A stretch of DNA of 64,000 nucleotides, from positions 310,001 through 374,000 of the forward strand of contig CAWAMN010000002.1 in assembly GCA_963783235.1 (NCBI GenBank), given 5' to 3'. This DNA is from Thiohalomonas sp963783235 (GTDB taxonomy: Bacteria; Pseudomonadota; Gammaproteobacteria; Thiohalomonadales; Thiohalomonadaceae). Both the position numbers and the translations under genes were made by a program. Shown here in pieces: positions 19,027 through 27,083 of the stretch. Each line of letters begins with the position of its first letter. Within the stretch, counting starts at the first letter, position 1. The notes beneath the pieces were generated by a model. The model was not told where the DNA came from and did not search any database. It saw only the letters and a list, made by a program, of their open reading frames with translations.

Positions 19027-19743
19027 TCAACTTTGTCGCCTTCCCGGGTGACCCTTGGTCGCCTTCCTCGGCCTGCCCCGCTTTCCGGGTGTCACCCGGC
19101 ACCCGGTCAACTGCTCTATCTGCTTCGCGAACCGCTCACTTCCCAATGCCAGCCCCTTGTTCACGCTCTGGCGAATCTCGTCCAGCAACGGCCCTTCCAC
19201 GTGCGCGGCGAACAGCGCCCGGTAATGCTCCAGCCGCTTCTCTTTGCTGCGCCCGAGAGCCCGATAGCACGCGTGCGGCGTTTGCAGTTCACTCTGCTTT
19301 CCAAGCGCGTTACAGGGATAACTCGACCACGTGTACTCGTCCGGCTGGTTCACCATCCCTGCCCGAACCGGATTGAGCTCGATGTACCGATATAGATGCA
19401 GCAGATACGACTCGCTGTCGACGAGGCAGGATTTGTATCGACCCTCCCATAGGGTGCCGGTCCGCTGGTAGGTGTAGTTGAAGTACCTTACGTACATCCG
19501 GCCGATCGCCTGCATCATGCGGGAGACAGCGTCCTGGGCACGGGGCGTACAGAGCAGATGAACGTGGTTGCTCATTAACACCCAGGCATGCACGTCCACC
19601 TTGCATTTGCCGGCGTACTCCTTCAGCCAATGCAGGTACACCCGCATGTCATCTTCGGAGCCGAAACAGACCTGCCGGTTGTTCCCACGCTGAATCACGT
19701 GCTGCGGAACACCCACCGGCGCAGCCCTGGGTCTTCTCGCCAT
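19027..19743 (-). CDS. REP-associated tyrosine transposase (RAYT)
   Basis: 238 residues from the ATG at 19743; the longer start would overlap the upstream YecA gene. It is a Y1-type HUH transposase: SNHVHLL carries the HxH metal site, and YRYIELNPVRAGMV carries the catalytic tyrosine. The basic C-terminus QLTGCRVTPGKRGRPRK is typical of RAYTs. These enzymes cut and join single-stranded REP sequences. Fragments of related copies lie at 18035 and 21404. Confidence 0.92.
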   Translation of the reverse strand: MARRPRAAPVGVPQHVIQRGNNRQVCFGSEDDMRVYLHWLKEYAGKCKVDVHAWVLMSNHVHLLCTPRAQDAVSRMMQAIGRMYVRYFNYTYQRTGTLWEGRYKSCLVDSESYLLHLYRYIELNPVRAGMVNQPDEYTWSSYPCNALGKQSELQTPHACYRALGRSKEKRLEHYRALFAAHVEGPLLDEIRQSVNKGLALGSERFAKQIEQLTGCRVTPGKRGRPRKATKGHPGRRQS

Positions 19744-19748
19744 GCCCC

Positions 19749-20417
19749 CTACCGACCGCGGCACTTTTTGAATTTCTTCCCACTGCCACACGGGCAGGGA
19801 TCGTTGCGCCCCGTCTTGGCTGTGCGCCGACGCAACGTCATCTCGGGGCCGGATTGTCGCGCGAGACCCGAGTCATAAATCTGCTGTACGCAATGCGGCA
19901 GCGCGGCTTGCATTTCCTGCTGCACCTGCTCGTCCGCCACAATTGCGCGCATTTCCTCGTTCTCCTCAGTAGGGCTCGCAACAGCGGCTACTGCCAGAAT
20001 GGGTATCATCAGCTCCTGCCGCTGCTGCACAACCGGGTCCCACACGTCCGGTTTCAGTGCAAGCGCCCGCATAAACCCGCGCCCCCAGCGGGCTACCGAC
20101 GAAAAAGGGGCGCCTTCCGCGTAAATCGGGTGGTAGGTCTCCTCCTCCGCGCCCAGCAGAACGGAAATCAACGCCACCAAGCGAATAACAAGATAGGCGA
20201 ACTCCTCCTGCTCTTCGCCGCTATAGGCCGGCTCGGGGCCGCCCCATATCTCGACCAACCAACTCTCCAGCGGCACGGGCAAACCCGCGCACACCATTCC
20301 GGTGGCGAAGCCGTCGAGCTCATCGAGCATCATCGCCGCATCGGGAGCCCGGTCGGAAATCAGAAGCTGCTCCAGCCGGTCAATGCCCTCCCGATCGATT
20401 GCATAACCGTTTTCCAT
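19749..20417 (-). CDS. YecA/UPF0149-family protein with SEC-C zinc motif
   Basis: 222 residues. The UPF0149 helical domain has MLDELDGFATGMVCAGLPV near the N-terminus. At the end stands a SEC-C motif, NDPCPCGSGKKFKKC, which binds zinc; in SecA the same motif contacts SecB and ribosomes. Function in bacteria is not settled. The gene lies 5 bp from the RAYT gene on the same strand. Confidence 0.88.
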   Translation of the reverse strand: MENGYAIDREGIDRLEQLLISDRAPDAAMMLDELDGFATGMVCAGLPVPLESWLVEIWGGPEPAYSGEEQEEFAYLVIRLVALISVLLGAEEETYHPIYAEGAPFSSVARWGRGFMRALALKPDVWDPVVQQRQELMIPILAVAAVASPTEENEEMRAIVADEQVQQEMQAALPHCVQQIYDSGLARQSGPEMTLRRRTAKTGRNDPCPCGSGKKFKKCRGR

Positions 20418-20471
20418 CCGCCCTCCGAATGCGTCAGTGGCTTGCAGCCCCTTCAGCCTAACAGATTTATC

Positions 20472-20488
20472 TTACTCTGACCCCATTT
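20472..20488 (+). repeat. RAYT-associated motif, copy 1
   Basis: TTACTCTGACCCCATTT; an identical copy stands at 21501-21517. The two flank the membrane-protein gene at 20548 in direct orientation. The reverse complement (GGGGTCAGAGTAA) is a short sequence often seen at RAYT gene edges. Confidence 0.6.
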
Positions 20489-20547
20489 CTCTAACCTCTG
20501 CGGATGCCCCCTCTGAAGCTGGTATAGTCCCATCTCAGGAGGCGAAG

Positions 20548-21477
20548 ATGCGGTCTTTACTCAGTCGAAAAACCGTTATTACGCTACTGGCCGTGGTGGT
20601 CGGTATCCTGGCCTATACGGGCACCGTCGATGAATACGGTGAGGATTATGCCGATAAGGGGTTCAAGCGGGCGCTGGCGACCTTTGCCGTGGCACGCGCC
20701 CTGAACGGGGTAATCTCCGTAGCGCAGGGGACCGAGGTGGCGGTTCAGCCCGCTGGGATCGGTATCAATTTCACCCCGGGCGAGATCCTCGACCCGGTCA
20801 ATGATCTGGTGGAGCGTTTCTCCTGGGTCATGCTCGCCAGCAGCACCTCGCTGGGGCTGCAGAAGCTGCTGCTGACAATTTTCTCCTCCCAGGCCTTCTC
20901 CCTAGCGACTGTTATCTCACTAGCGCTGGCGATCTTCGCCCTCTGGTATCAGGGCAGACAGCCTCCCTGGCTTAAACCCCTGTTATACAAGGTGACCCTG
21001 TTTGTGCTTATTGTCCGCTTCTGTATTCCTGCCGTGGCCCTGGTTGGCGAAGGGGTGTTCTCCCTCTTCCTCGAGGAGCAATACAGCACCTCGACCCGGC
21101 ATATTGAGGAAACGACCGAAGCCATCGCTGAAGTCAATCGGCGTACTGATGCCGAGATACCCAGCGGCAATGATGCGTCGCTGTTGGATCGGGCTAAGCA
21201 AATGATGGACAGTGCCGCGGCTAGCGTGGATGTGGGGGGCTATGTCGACCGCTATAAGGAGGTGGCCGCCGATGCCAGCGAGCATGCGGTCAACCTCATT
21301 GTGATTTTCACCCTGCAGACCATTCTGTTGCCCCTGTTTTTGCTCTGGCTCCTGATCCGCATCCTGAAAAGGATCGCGCATTTGAGGGCGGTTTTTGACT
21401 TTACGCCAGCGTTTCAAGGAGAAAATGGCCAAGGCGCTCGCTCGCCGCGTTACACCGGGGAAGCTTGGACGCCCTAA
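20548..21477 (+). CDS. Membrane protein of unknown function with a transposase-derived tail
   Basis: 309 residues from the ATG at 20548, preceded by CAGGAGG. Predicted membrane helices lie near residues 8-22, in the VISLALAIFALWY region, in LFVLIVRFCIPAVALVG and in LIVIFTLQTILLPLFLLWLL. A soluble loop with many Glu and Asp residues lies between the last two. The final 25 or so residues are encoded by a RAYT remnant read in another frame, so the native C-terminus has been replaced. The family is not recognised. Confidence 0.65.
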   Translation: MRSLLSRKTVITLLAVVVGILAYTGTVDEYGEDYADKGFKRALATFAVARALNGVISVAQGTEVAVQPAGIGINFTPGEILDPVNDLVERFSWVMLASSTSLGLQKLLLTIFSSQAFSLATVISLALAIFALWYQGRQPPWLKPLLYKVTLFVLIVRFCIPAVALVGEGVFSLFLEEQYSTSTRHIEETTEAIAEVNRRTDAEIPSGNDASLLDRAKQMMDSAAASVDVGGYVDRYKEVAADASEHAVNLIVIFTLQTILLPLFLLWLLIRILKRIAHLRAVFDFTPAFQGENGQGARSPRYTGEAWTP

Positions 21478-21493
21478 GAAGAAGCGAGGCTGA
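21404..21493 (+). pseudogene. C-terminal remnant of a RAYT transposase overlapping the membrane-protein gene
   Basis: In the frame ending at TGA 21491-21493 it reads RFKEKMAKALARRVTPGKL and then GRPKKKRG, the typical RAYT tail. It is out of frame with the membrane protein that overlaps it. The RAYT-associated motif follows 7 bp later. Confidence 0.75.
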
Positions 21494-21500
21494 ATTAATT

Positions 21501-21517
21501 TTACTCTGACCCCATTT
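21501..21517 (+). repeat. RAYT-associated motif, copy 2
   Basis: TTACTCTGACCCCATTT, identical to 20472-20488. It stands just after the RAYT remnant and about 30 bp before the left end of the IS1111-like element. Confidence 0.6.
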
Positions 21518-21619
21518 ATTCTGATAATCATCTTCTGATAATCATCTAGCCGCCTCCTCCCGACGGCGATATCGTCAAGAGCGACCAAGCACAAGACGAT
21601 CGCCGAGAGGAGACGAGCC

Positions 21620-22636
21620 ATGAAACTGTATTCCGGTATTGACCTGCATTCAAACAATGCAGTGGTAACGGTGCTCGATGAGCAAGACGAGGTGGTGGCC
21701 GAGCGCAGGCTCAGTAACGACCTGGGACTTATCCTGTCGTTTCTGGCGCCATATTCGGAGTCGCTTGTCGGCATCGTGGTCGAGTCCACCTATAACTGGT
21801 ACTGGCTGGTGGACGGACTGATGGACGCGGGCTTCGATGTGCAGTTGGCGAACACGGCCGCCATTCAGCAGTACAGCGGCCTGAAGCATACCGATGACCG
21901 CCACGATGCGCGGTGGCTCGCGCACCTACTACGGCTTGGCCTGATCCCCCAAGGGTATATCTATCCTCGGGAGCAGCGGGCTATCCGCGACCTGGCCCGC
22001 AAGCGGGCCCAGTTGGTCCGTCAGCGCACGGCCAACATCCTAAGCATCCAGAATCTCGTCGCACGGGAGACCGGGCGCTCGATCAGCACCAACGAGGTAA
22101 AGAAGCTGTTCGGCGGCAAAGAGCCGCGCTGGCCTACGCACTCGCCCCTGGGGCTGGCGATCGGCGCTCACCTGACGGTCCTGCGCACCCTGGAAGAGCA
22201 AATCGGCACGTTAGAAGTACAGATTGTGAAGCACGCTCGTGACGATGAGGCCTACCAAGCATTGCTGAGCGTGGCCGGGGTTGGCAAGGTTTTGGGGTTC
22301 ACCATCCTTCTGGAGACCGGCGACGTCGGGCGTTTCGCCGGGCCAGGGAACTTTGCCTCTTACTGTCGCTGCGTCGAATCCAAGCGACTGAGCAACGGCA
22401 AGAAGAAGGGCAAGAACAACGCGAAGAACGGCAACCGCTATCTGTCTTGGGCATTCGTCGAGGCAGCCAACTTCGCCATTCGCCACTACCCGCAGGTCAA
22501 GCGTTTCTACGAGCGCAAGAAGGCCAAGCGAAATGCCGTGGTCGCCATCAAGGCGGTGGCGCACAAGCTGGCGCGCGCCGCCTACTACGTCATGCGTGAC
22601 CGTGTCCCGTTCGACATCCAGAAGGCCTTCGGATGA
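21620..22636 (+). CDS. IS110-family transposase (DEDD recombinase)
   Basis: 338 residues. The N-terminal RuvC-like domain has GIDLHSNNAVVTVLDE (first Asp), VVESTYNWYWLVD (Glu) and LKHTDDRHDARWLAHLL (Asp pair). The C-terminal transposase domain has the helix-hairpin-like LSVAGVGKVLGFTILLETGD and the GPGNFASYCRCVESKRLSNGK region with the conserved serine. It is full length and undamaged. These enzymes recombine DNA under guidance of an element-encoded RNA. AGGAGACGAGCC precedes the ATG. Confidence 0.94.
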   Translation: MKLYSGIDLHSNNAVVTVLDEQDEVVAERRLSNDLGLILSFLAPYSESLVGIVVESTYNWYWLVDGLMDAGFDVQLANTAAIQQYSGLKHTDDRHDARWLAHLLRLGLIPQGYIYPREQRAIRDLARKRAQLVRQRTANILSIQNLVARETGRSISTNEVKKLFGGKEPRWPTHSPLGLAIGAHLTVLRTLEEQIGTLEVQIVKHARDDEAYQALLSVAGVGKVLGFTILLETGDVGRFAGPGNFASYCRCVESKRLSNGKKKGKNNAKNGNRYLSWAFVEAANFAIRHYPQVKRFYERKKAKRNAVVAIKAVAHKLARAAYYVMRDRVPFDIQKAFG

Positions 22637-23093
22637 ACAGCGACTGACGATTTCGGCCGGACGGACCGAACCAGCATTGGGGTCTGGCACAACCATCACT
22701 CTGATTGGACGGTTCGTCGGGCCACCTGATTCGCCTGAGAGGGCACACGAGCTGGCTGATACGCCTCTGTCCTGAGCCCAACGGGGTTGGAGCCGGCACC
22801 AACCGGCAGCCACAAAATCTGTCCGCGGCTACTGAGTCGCATCACTTGGACAGGACAGGGTACCAATGGTTTTCTGGGGCGCCGTAGGGCGCCAGGGGCC
22901 GGGTGCCGAGCTTCCCATCGAAGCGGGACCCAATGCCTTGATCCAGATGGGTGACTGGCGCGGATCAGTCTTTCTGACCGCGACCCGAGATGAACGAGAA
23001 CCCGGGCGCGTATTTTGGCAGCTTTGTGAGCTGATCAGGCTCTGTTCAACGGGGCGCGCCGGGGCTTCGGGGTGCGGTATTGCCGACTTGAAC
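22637..23093 (+). ncRNA. Candidate bridge/seek RNA region of the IS1111-like element
   Basis: About 457 bp of non-coding sequence lie between the transposase stop and the right terminal repeat. In IS1111-type elements the guide RNA comes from this 3' end. Several short inverted repeats are visible, for example GGCGCCGTAGGGCGCC near 22875. The one longish frame here (22866-23105) has no ribosome site or recognisable product. The RNA's exact borders and loops cannot be set by eye. Confidence 0.35.
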
Positions 23094-23172
23094 GGAGGCG
23101 GCTAATGGGTGACCCCAATTATTCTTGCGTACCAGGCCAGATTCAATTTACTTCGACCCCACCCGATTTATT

Positions 23173-23604
23173 TCAGAAACCCACGTAATTGCACTGCGGT
23201 GCGTATTCGTTGATGAAGCTGTATGAGGGCGTTTCGCAGCGCCAGCGCATCATCTGGACATTCGTCGCCGGCATCGGGATCAACTTGACTACGCCATCCT
23301 CAACACCGCTCAAGTGGTTGTATTTAATGACCACCGTGCCGTCCTTGATCGCCACCGACTTGACGGCCTGATCGGCAAACTGCTCTGGCGCCGGTATGTT
23401 GGCTTGTTTGTTGTCCGCCGGCATTTCCCCGCGCATGGTGTAGTACTCAACGACGCTAGCCTTCGGTACGCTACTGAGGACCAGTCCGCTCCCGATGTAC
23501 GCACCTTGGAGGTATTGCTCCTTTTTATCGTCCCCAAATTTCATTACTAGGAGGGGAACGGCGACGAATACGAATAAAACAACGGCAACAATTAAATTTC
23601 TCAT
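23173..23604 (-). CDS. Pilin-like membrane-anchored protein
   Basis: 143 residues. One hydrophobic N-terminal helix (3-21) is followed by a pilin-type globular half: VVEYYTMRGEMPADN resembles the alpha-helix end of type IV pilins, and ADQAVKSVAIKDGTVVIKYN resembles the strand that follows. MRWRCETP with PQC near the end fits the pilin disulfide loop. The leader cleavage motif (Gly before FTLIE) is absent, so normal prepilin processing is unlikely. Its ATG overlaps the end of the upstream LRR gene by one base. Confidence 0.65.
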   Translation of the reverse strand: MRNLIVAVVLFVFVAVPLLVMKFGDDKKEQYLQGAYIGSGLVLSSVPKASVVEYYTMRGEMPADNKQANIPAPEQFADQAVKSVAIKDGTVVIKYNHLSGVEDGVVKLIPMPATNVQMMRWRCETPSYSFINEYAPQCNYVGF

Positions 23605-24431
23605 TATTTTCCTCTTGGACCAGCAGTTTTTTCCTTGCTCTCGAAAACGCTCTGTTTGCTTCGGTTAATCTTGTAGTAAAGGTATTGTTCCTCCTCCTTT
23701 CGACTCCATTCGGACGGTTCCTTTTCAAGGATGCGTGCCAGTTTCCGCGTCATTCGTCCGCGACAGTGGATGCCTCCCAGAGACGAAGCTCGCTTTATAT
23801 GCTCGAGGCTTTGCAGGTGCTCAATGTCGGCACAATAAGCGTTCGAAAGATCGGGAAGGGAGACGTCTTTGAGACTCGTCATGCGCGCCAATGGCATGAC
23901 GTCTATGGTCGGGTTGTCGGTCAGAGTCAGGTGCGCGAGTGCCGGAAGACCAACCAGAGGAGATATATCGACTATACGGTTGTCGGAGAGATCGAGCGTT
24001 TCGAGGTTTTGAAGCGTCGAGAGTGGCCTAAGGTCCCTTATCTCGTTTTCGAAAAGCACTAGGTGGCGAAGATCGGCCAGCTTAGCGATCCCCCGGAGGC
24101 TACGGATCCCCATGCGAGGGCAACTCAGGCTATCCAACTCGTTTGCTTGATAGCGACCGCCCGTCCCACGGGGATCGATGCGGGCACGGGACTTTGCTTC
24201 CCGCTCAATACACTTGCGCAGATTATCGTCTTCTATCGCCAGCCGCTTTACCGAGTGGAGCATGGCCGCAACACGGGTTTTCTCCTGCTCGGAGAGGGCC
24301 CGCCTTTTCTCAGACGCCTCTTTGGAAACAGTGATCAGCGCAACATAGGTACTCAGGTTTGGGCTGAGGAAGACTATTAGAATCAACACCGCAAGCAACG
24401 CTGCGGACCCCGCGAGATCGATCCCTCTCAT
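23604..24431 (-). CDS. Leucine-rich-repeat protein with N-terminal membrane anchor
   Basis: 275 residues. A hydrophobic helix (about 8-24) precedes a helical linker. From about 105 to 200 come four to five leucine-rich repeats of the internalin-like kind (LRHLVLFENEIRDLRPLSTL, LETLDLSDNRIVDISPLVGL, LAHLTLTDNPTIDVMPLARM). A pair of cysteines and a charged tail end the protein. It probably binds another protein in the periplasm. It overlaps the pilin-like gene by one base, so the two are likely co-expressed. Confidence 0.8.
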   Translation of the reverse strand: MRGIDLAGSAALLAVLILIVFLSPNLSTYVALITVSKEASEKRRALSEQEKTRVAAMLHSVKRLAIEDDNLRKCIEREAKSRARIDPRGTGGRYQANELDSLSCPRMGIRSLRGIAKLADLRHLVLFENEIRDLRPLSTLQNLETLDLSDNRIVDISPLVGLPALAHLTLTDNPTIDVMPLARMTSLKDVSLPDLSNAYCADIEHLQSLEHIKRASSLGGIHCRGRMTRKLARILEKEPSEWSRKEEEQYLYYKINRSKQSVFESKEKTAGPRGK

Positions 24432-24469
24432 GTTCAGTCGTCCACTTCCATCGATGACTTAGCCCCGCG

Positions 24470-24604
24470 TCAGCCCTTTCGTCCTGTAGCTGGGACGATT
24501 CCTTTAGTTTCCATCGAACAACTCGGACAAAACCACCCAGGCAAGAATACCGCTACGACCCAACCACGAGCTATTTTCTCCGCGGAATTTATTGCTAGCG
24601 CCAT
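24470..24604 (-). CDS. Possible 44-residue peptide
   Basis: A short frame starts at an ATG with AAGGAGTAGGAT just before it, a strong ribosome site. The peptide (MALAINSAEKIARGWVVAVF and onward) has a hydrophobic centre and a WFCPSC cysteine pair. It lies 38 bp upstream of the LRR gene on the same strand. There is no family evidence. The remaining part of 24432-25160 holds the tandem array and two copies of GCAAGACCTGAC (24764, 24815). Confidence 0.3.
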   Translation of the reverse strand: MALAINSAEKIARGWVVAVFLPGWFCPSCSMETKGIVPATGRKG

Positions 24605-24842
24605 ATCCTACTCCTTTCATTCCATTCCTTTTGGCCGATAGTTTGTTCCTAGTTGAGATCGACCGTCAACTTTTTGGGACCATCCGTAGCCCGGAATGCA
24701 CCGAGGTGAGCACGACATAACAAGACACCTCGATAAGGCTTTAGCTGCCCAATCCTTCATTGCAAGACCTGACACCAAGCCGCTTTCCAGCCGCTTTAGC
24801 CGCTAGATGCTTGATTGCAAGACCTGACCCCGCGACGCGCTG

Positions 24843-25055
24843 TTGTCCCTATTGTCCCCTCTTGTCCCTATTGTCCCCTCTTGTCCCTATTGTCCCCTCT
24901 TGTCCCTATTGTCCCCTCTTGTCCCTATTGTCCCCTCTTGTCCCTATTGTCCCCTCTTGTCCCTATTGTCCCCTATTGTCCTGGTCTGTCCCCTATTGTC
25001 CTGGTCTGTCCCCTATTGTCCTGGTCTGTCCCCTATTGTCCCCTTCAGGGGTAAT
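24843..25055. repeat. Pyrimidine-strand tandem array (19-bp and 20-bp units)
   Basis: Six full copies of TTGTCCCTATTGTCCCCTC start at 24843 and recur every 19 bp; a variant seventh copy follows. Then come three copies of a 20-bp unit, CCCCTATTGTCCTGGTCTGT. The minus strand carries runs of three or four G separated mostly by six bases, which meets the usual G-quadruplex pattern many times over. The frames through it are repeat translations, not genes. Confidence 0.9.
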
Positions 25056-25118
25056 CAATATCCTCCTTAGAGTGGGTGTCCTATTTAGTTGCTATTACAC
25101 ATTGACACGCCGTGTCTT

Positions 25119-25132
25119 GCTACTTATAGTAG
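25119..25132 (+). promoter_or_regulatory. Controller-protein box upstream of the methylase gene
   Basis: GCTACTTATAGTAG contains the palindrome CTACTTATAGTAG-like core and stands about 30 bp before the methylase start. The 12-mer GCTACTTATAGT occurs again, on the other strand, before the controller gene (28050-28061). It resembles known C-boxes, which have ACTTATAGT-type halves. Confidence 0.7.
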
Positions 25133-25160
25133 TCACCCAAGATTAGTCAGGGCGAAAGAT

Positions 25161-27083
25161 ATGCATCAGGCGAAGCTTCCCATGCGGTTCGAGCGAACCG
25201 ATTACCAAGAGGCGTTCAAGCGCCTCTATTATCATCTATATACAAACAGTTCTGCTAGCCGCGCTGAAAGAATCATTTCTGACCTATCTAAGCTCCTGCT
25301 AATTAGCATTGCCAATCGTTCACAAGACGAAAGCAATTTGCTTCTCTCGTTCATTAATGGTGATTGCGAAGCTAATCAGGCACTCATTCCGCTGCTTTCA
25401 CGTAACTTCCCTGCGCTTATGGCTTCCAACGACTCTTTCTCTGTGGACGATGAGTCGCTTCGCTTGGCGCTAAATGAAATAGATGAGTTAGACCTGGCTC
25501 ATGCTCCCGGACACCTCCTTGGAGATGCGTTTCAGGCTCTAATGGGGCCGCGCTTACGTGGCGATAAGGGACAATTCTTCACCCCAAAGAGTGTTGTTCG
25601 GGCCATGGTTGAAATCGTGGCACCTAGCTCCGGTGAAAAGGTAATAGACCCAGCCTGTGGCACTGGAGGGTTTCTATCTGAGACGGCTTTCTACTGGTCC
25701 GAGCGAAACGAGACGGGAGTGCTTATTGGCTACGACAAGGATACCGATCTAGCGCTTCTAGCGAACGCCCTACTGGGAATTGCAGCCAAAGATAGCTTTT
25801 CGGTCGGAAATATCAACTCCTTGGATATTAAGGCGATAACACCGCGCTCAGGCAAATCTTCTCCTTTCGAGGCTGATGTTGTTCTCACCAACCCACCATT
25901 TGGCTCGAAGATTCCGGTAAGGGATGAAAATATACTAAAGCAGTTTAGCCTTGGCCACGTATGGGAGTATAACAAGGAATCGAATCGTTGGGTTCAGACT
26001 TCTATTGTCCGTGGTACGCAGGACCCTCAGATACTTTTCATTGAACTTTGTATCCGATTATTGCGTTCTGGCGGGCGCTTAGGAATCGTTTTGCCCGAAG
26101 GGGTATTTGGAAATAGTAGCACTGGCTACGTTTGGGACTTTGTACGCGAAAATGGCGAAATAACTGGATTGCTGGACTGTCCAAGAACAACCTTTCAGCC
26201 AGGAACAGACACGAAGACAAATATTCTTTTCTTCACCAAAAATGAGACAGACAACCAACGCAAAAACCTTGCGACTCGCGTCGCGGTTGCATACCAATGC
26301 GGGCATGATAGAAGGGGACGAACACAAACTGGTGAAGGGCGTCCATATCCAAATGATTTTTCCGAAATCGCCAAAGACTGGGCCGAGAAGCGGCCCACGT
26401 TTTGGAATACCTGTACCATTTCAGACCGATACTACTTGGTTCCGCGATACTACGACAAACGAACCATTGCGCTACTCGAGGAAGATGTTGCCGAATTCGC
26501 ACCGAAGCTTATTTCAATCGGAAGCATGATAGAGGAAGGATGGTTAAGTATCCGCAAAGGCCATGAGGTTGGCGCGGAGGCTTATGGGACTGGCGATATC
26601 CCATTCGTAAGGACGTCTGATATTTCTAACTTTGAGATTTCGATAGACCCAACGAAGTCAGTAAGTCAAGAGGTTTACGAAAAATACAAAGATGAACAGA
26701 AACTCTGTGCCGGCGATATTCTCATGGTCGTCGATGGACGCTACCGCATTGGGCGGTGCGCTATACTGAATGAGTATAACTCTAAATGCATCGCGCAAAG
26801 CCACCTTCGGGTCTTGTCACTGTCCGATGCCGCACCAATTTCGCCGGTTGAATTTCTTTATCTTCTTAACTTACCCGGGGTTCAAAGAGAAATAAGAAAT
26901 TTAGTATTTATACAGACAACCCTCGGCTCGTTAGGGAAGAGAATCTACCAAGTAAAAGTACCCATCCCCCAAAAGAAACGAACCGCATGGAACAAAAGAA
27001 TCATTCGGTTTGAGAAAATTCTGGCCGAACGTTCACGACTACTTTTTGAGTTACGTGATTTTACATGGGATATCGAACTTTAA
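25161..27083 (+). CDS. N6-adenine DNA methyltransferase fused to a half specificity domain
   Basis: 640 residues from the ATG at 25161 (a second ATG lies seven codons later). A type I HsdM-like N-terminal part leads into the AdoMet site DPACGTGGFLSE (near residue 182) and the catalytic NPPFGSK. From about 455 a single target-recognition domain of HsdS type follows (SIRKGHEVGAEAYG, IPFVRTSDISNFEI, and VFIQTTLGSLGKRIYQV). This gives a methylase with built-in specificity. Codon use and AT content differ from the flanks, which suggests transfer. It is convergent with, and overlaps by 4 bp, the HNH nuclease gene. Confidence 0.88.
   Translation: MHQAKLPMRFERTDYQEAFKRLYYHLYTNSSASRAERIISDLSKLLLISIANRSQDESNLLLSFINGDCEANQALIPLLSRNFPALMASNDSFSVDDESLRLALNEIDELDLAHAPGHLLGDAFQALMGPRLRGDKGQFFTPKSVVRAMVEIVAPSSGEKVIDPACGTGGFLSETAFYWSERNETGVLIGYDKDTDLALLANALLGIAAKDSFSVGNINSLDIKAITPRSGKSSPFEADVVLTNPPFGSKIPVRDENILKQFSLGHVWEYNKESNRWVQTSIVRGTQDPQILFIELCIRLLRSGGRLGIVLPEGVFGNSSTGYVWDFVRENGEITGLLDCPRTTFQPGTDTKTNILFFTKNETDNQRKNLATRVAVAYQCGHDRRGRTQTGEGRPYPNDFSEIAKDWAEKRPTFWNTCTISDRYYLVPRYYDKRTIALLEEDVAEFAPKLISIGSMIEEGWLSIRKGHEVGAEAYGTGDIPFVRTSDISNFEISIDPTKSVSQEVYEKYKDEQKLCAGDILMVVDGRYRIGRCAILNEYNSKCIAQSHLRVLSLSDAAPISPVEFLYLLNLPGVQREIRNLVFIQTTLGSLGKRIYQVKVPIPQKKRTAWNKRIIRFEKILAERSRLLFELRDFTWDIEL

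Larger units (their letters stand above)
21547..23104 (+). mobile_element. IS110-family element, IS1111-like
   Basis: A perfect 11-bp inverted repeat marks the ends: TAGCCGCCTCC at 21547-21557 and GGAGGCGGCTA at 23094-23104. Only about 60 bp precede the transposase gene, while about 460 bp follow it. Short subterminal repeats and a long 3' non-coding end are features of the IS1111 group. The exact outer borders may lie a few bases further out. Confidence 0.75.

Noticed and set aside
22866..23105. A 79-codon frame after the IS110 transposase
   Set aside because: It runs into the terminal inverted repeat and lies where the guide RNA is expected; no ribosome site.
24760..25146. Open frames through the tandem array giving repeated LSPLVPIVPSCPYCP-type peptides
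   Set aside because: All three frames are open because the repeat lacks stops; there is no ribosome site.
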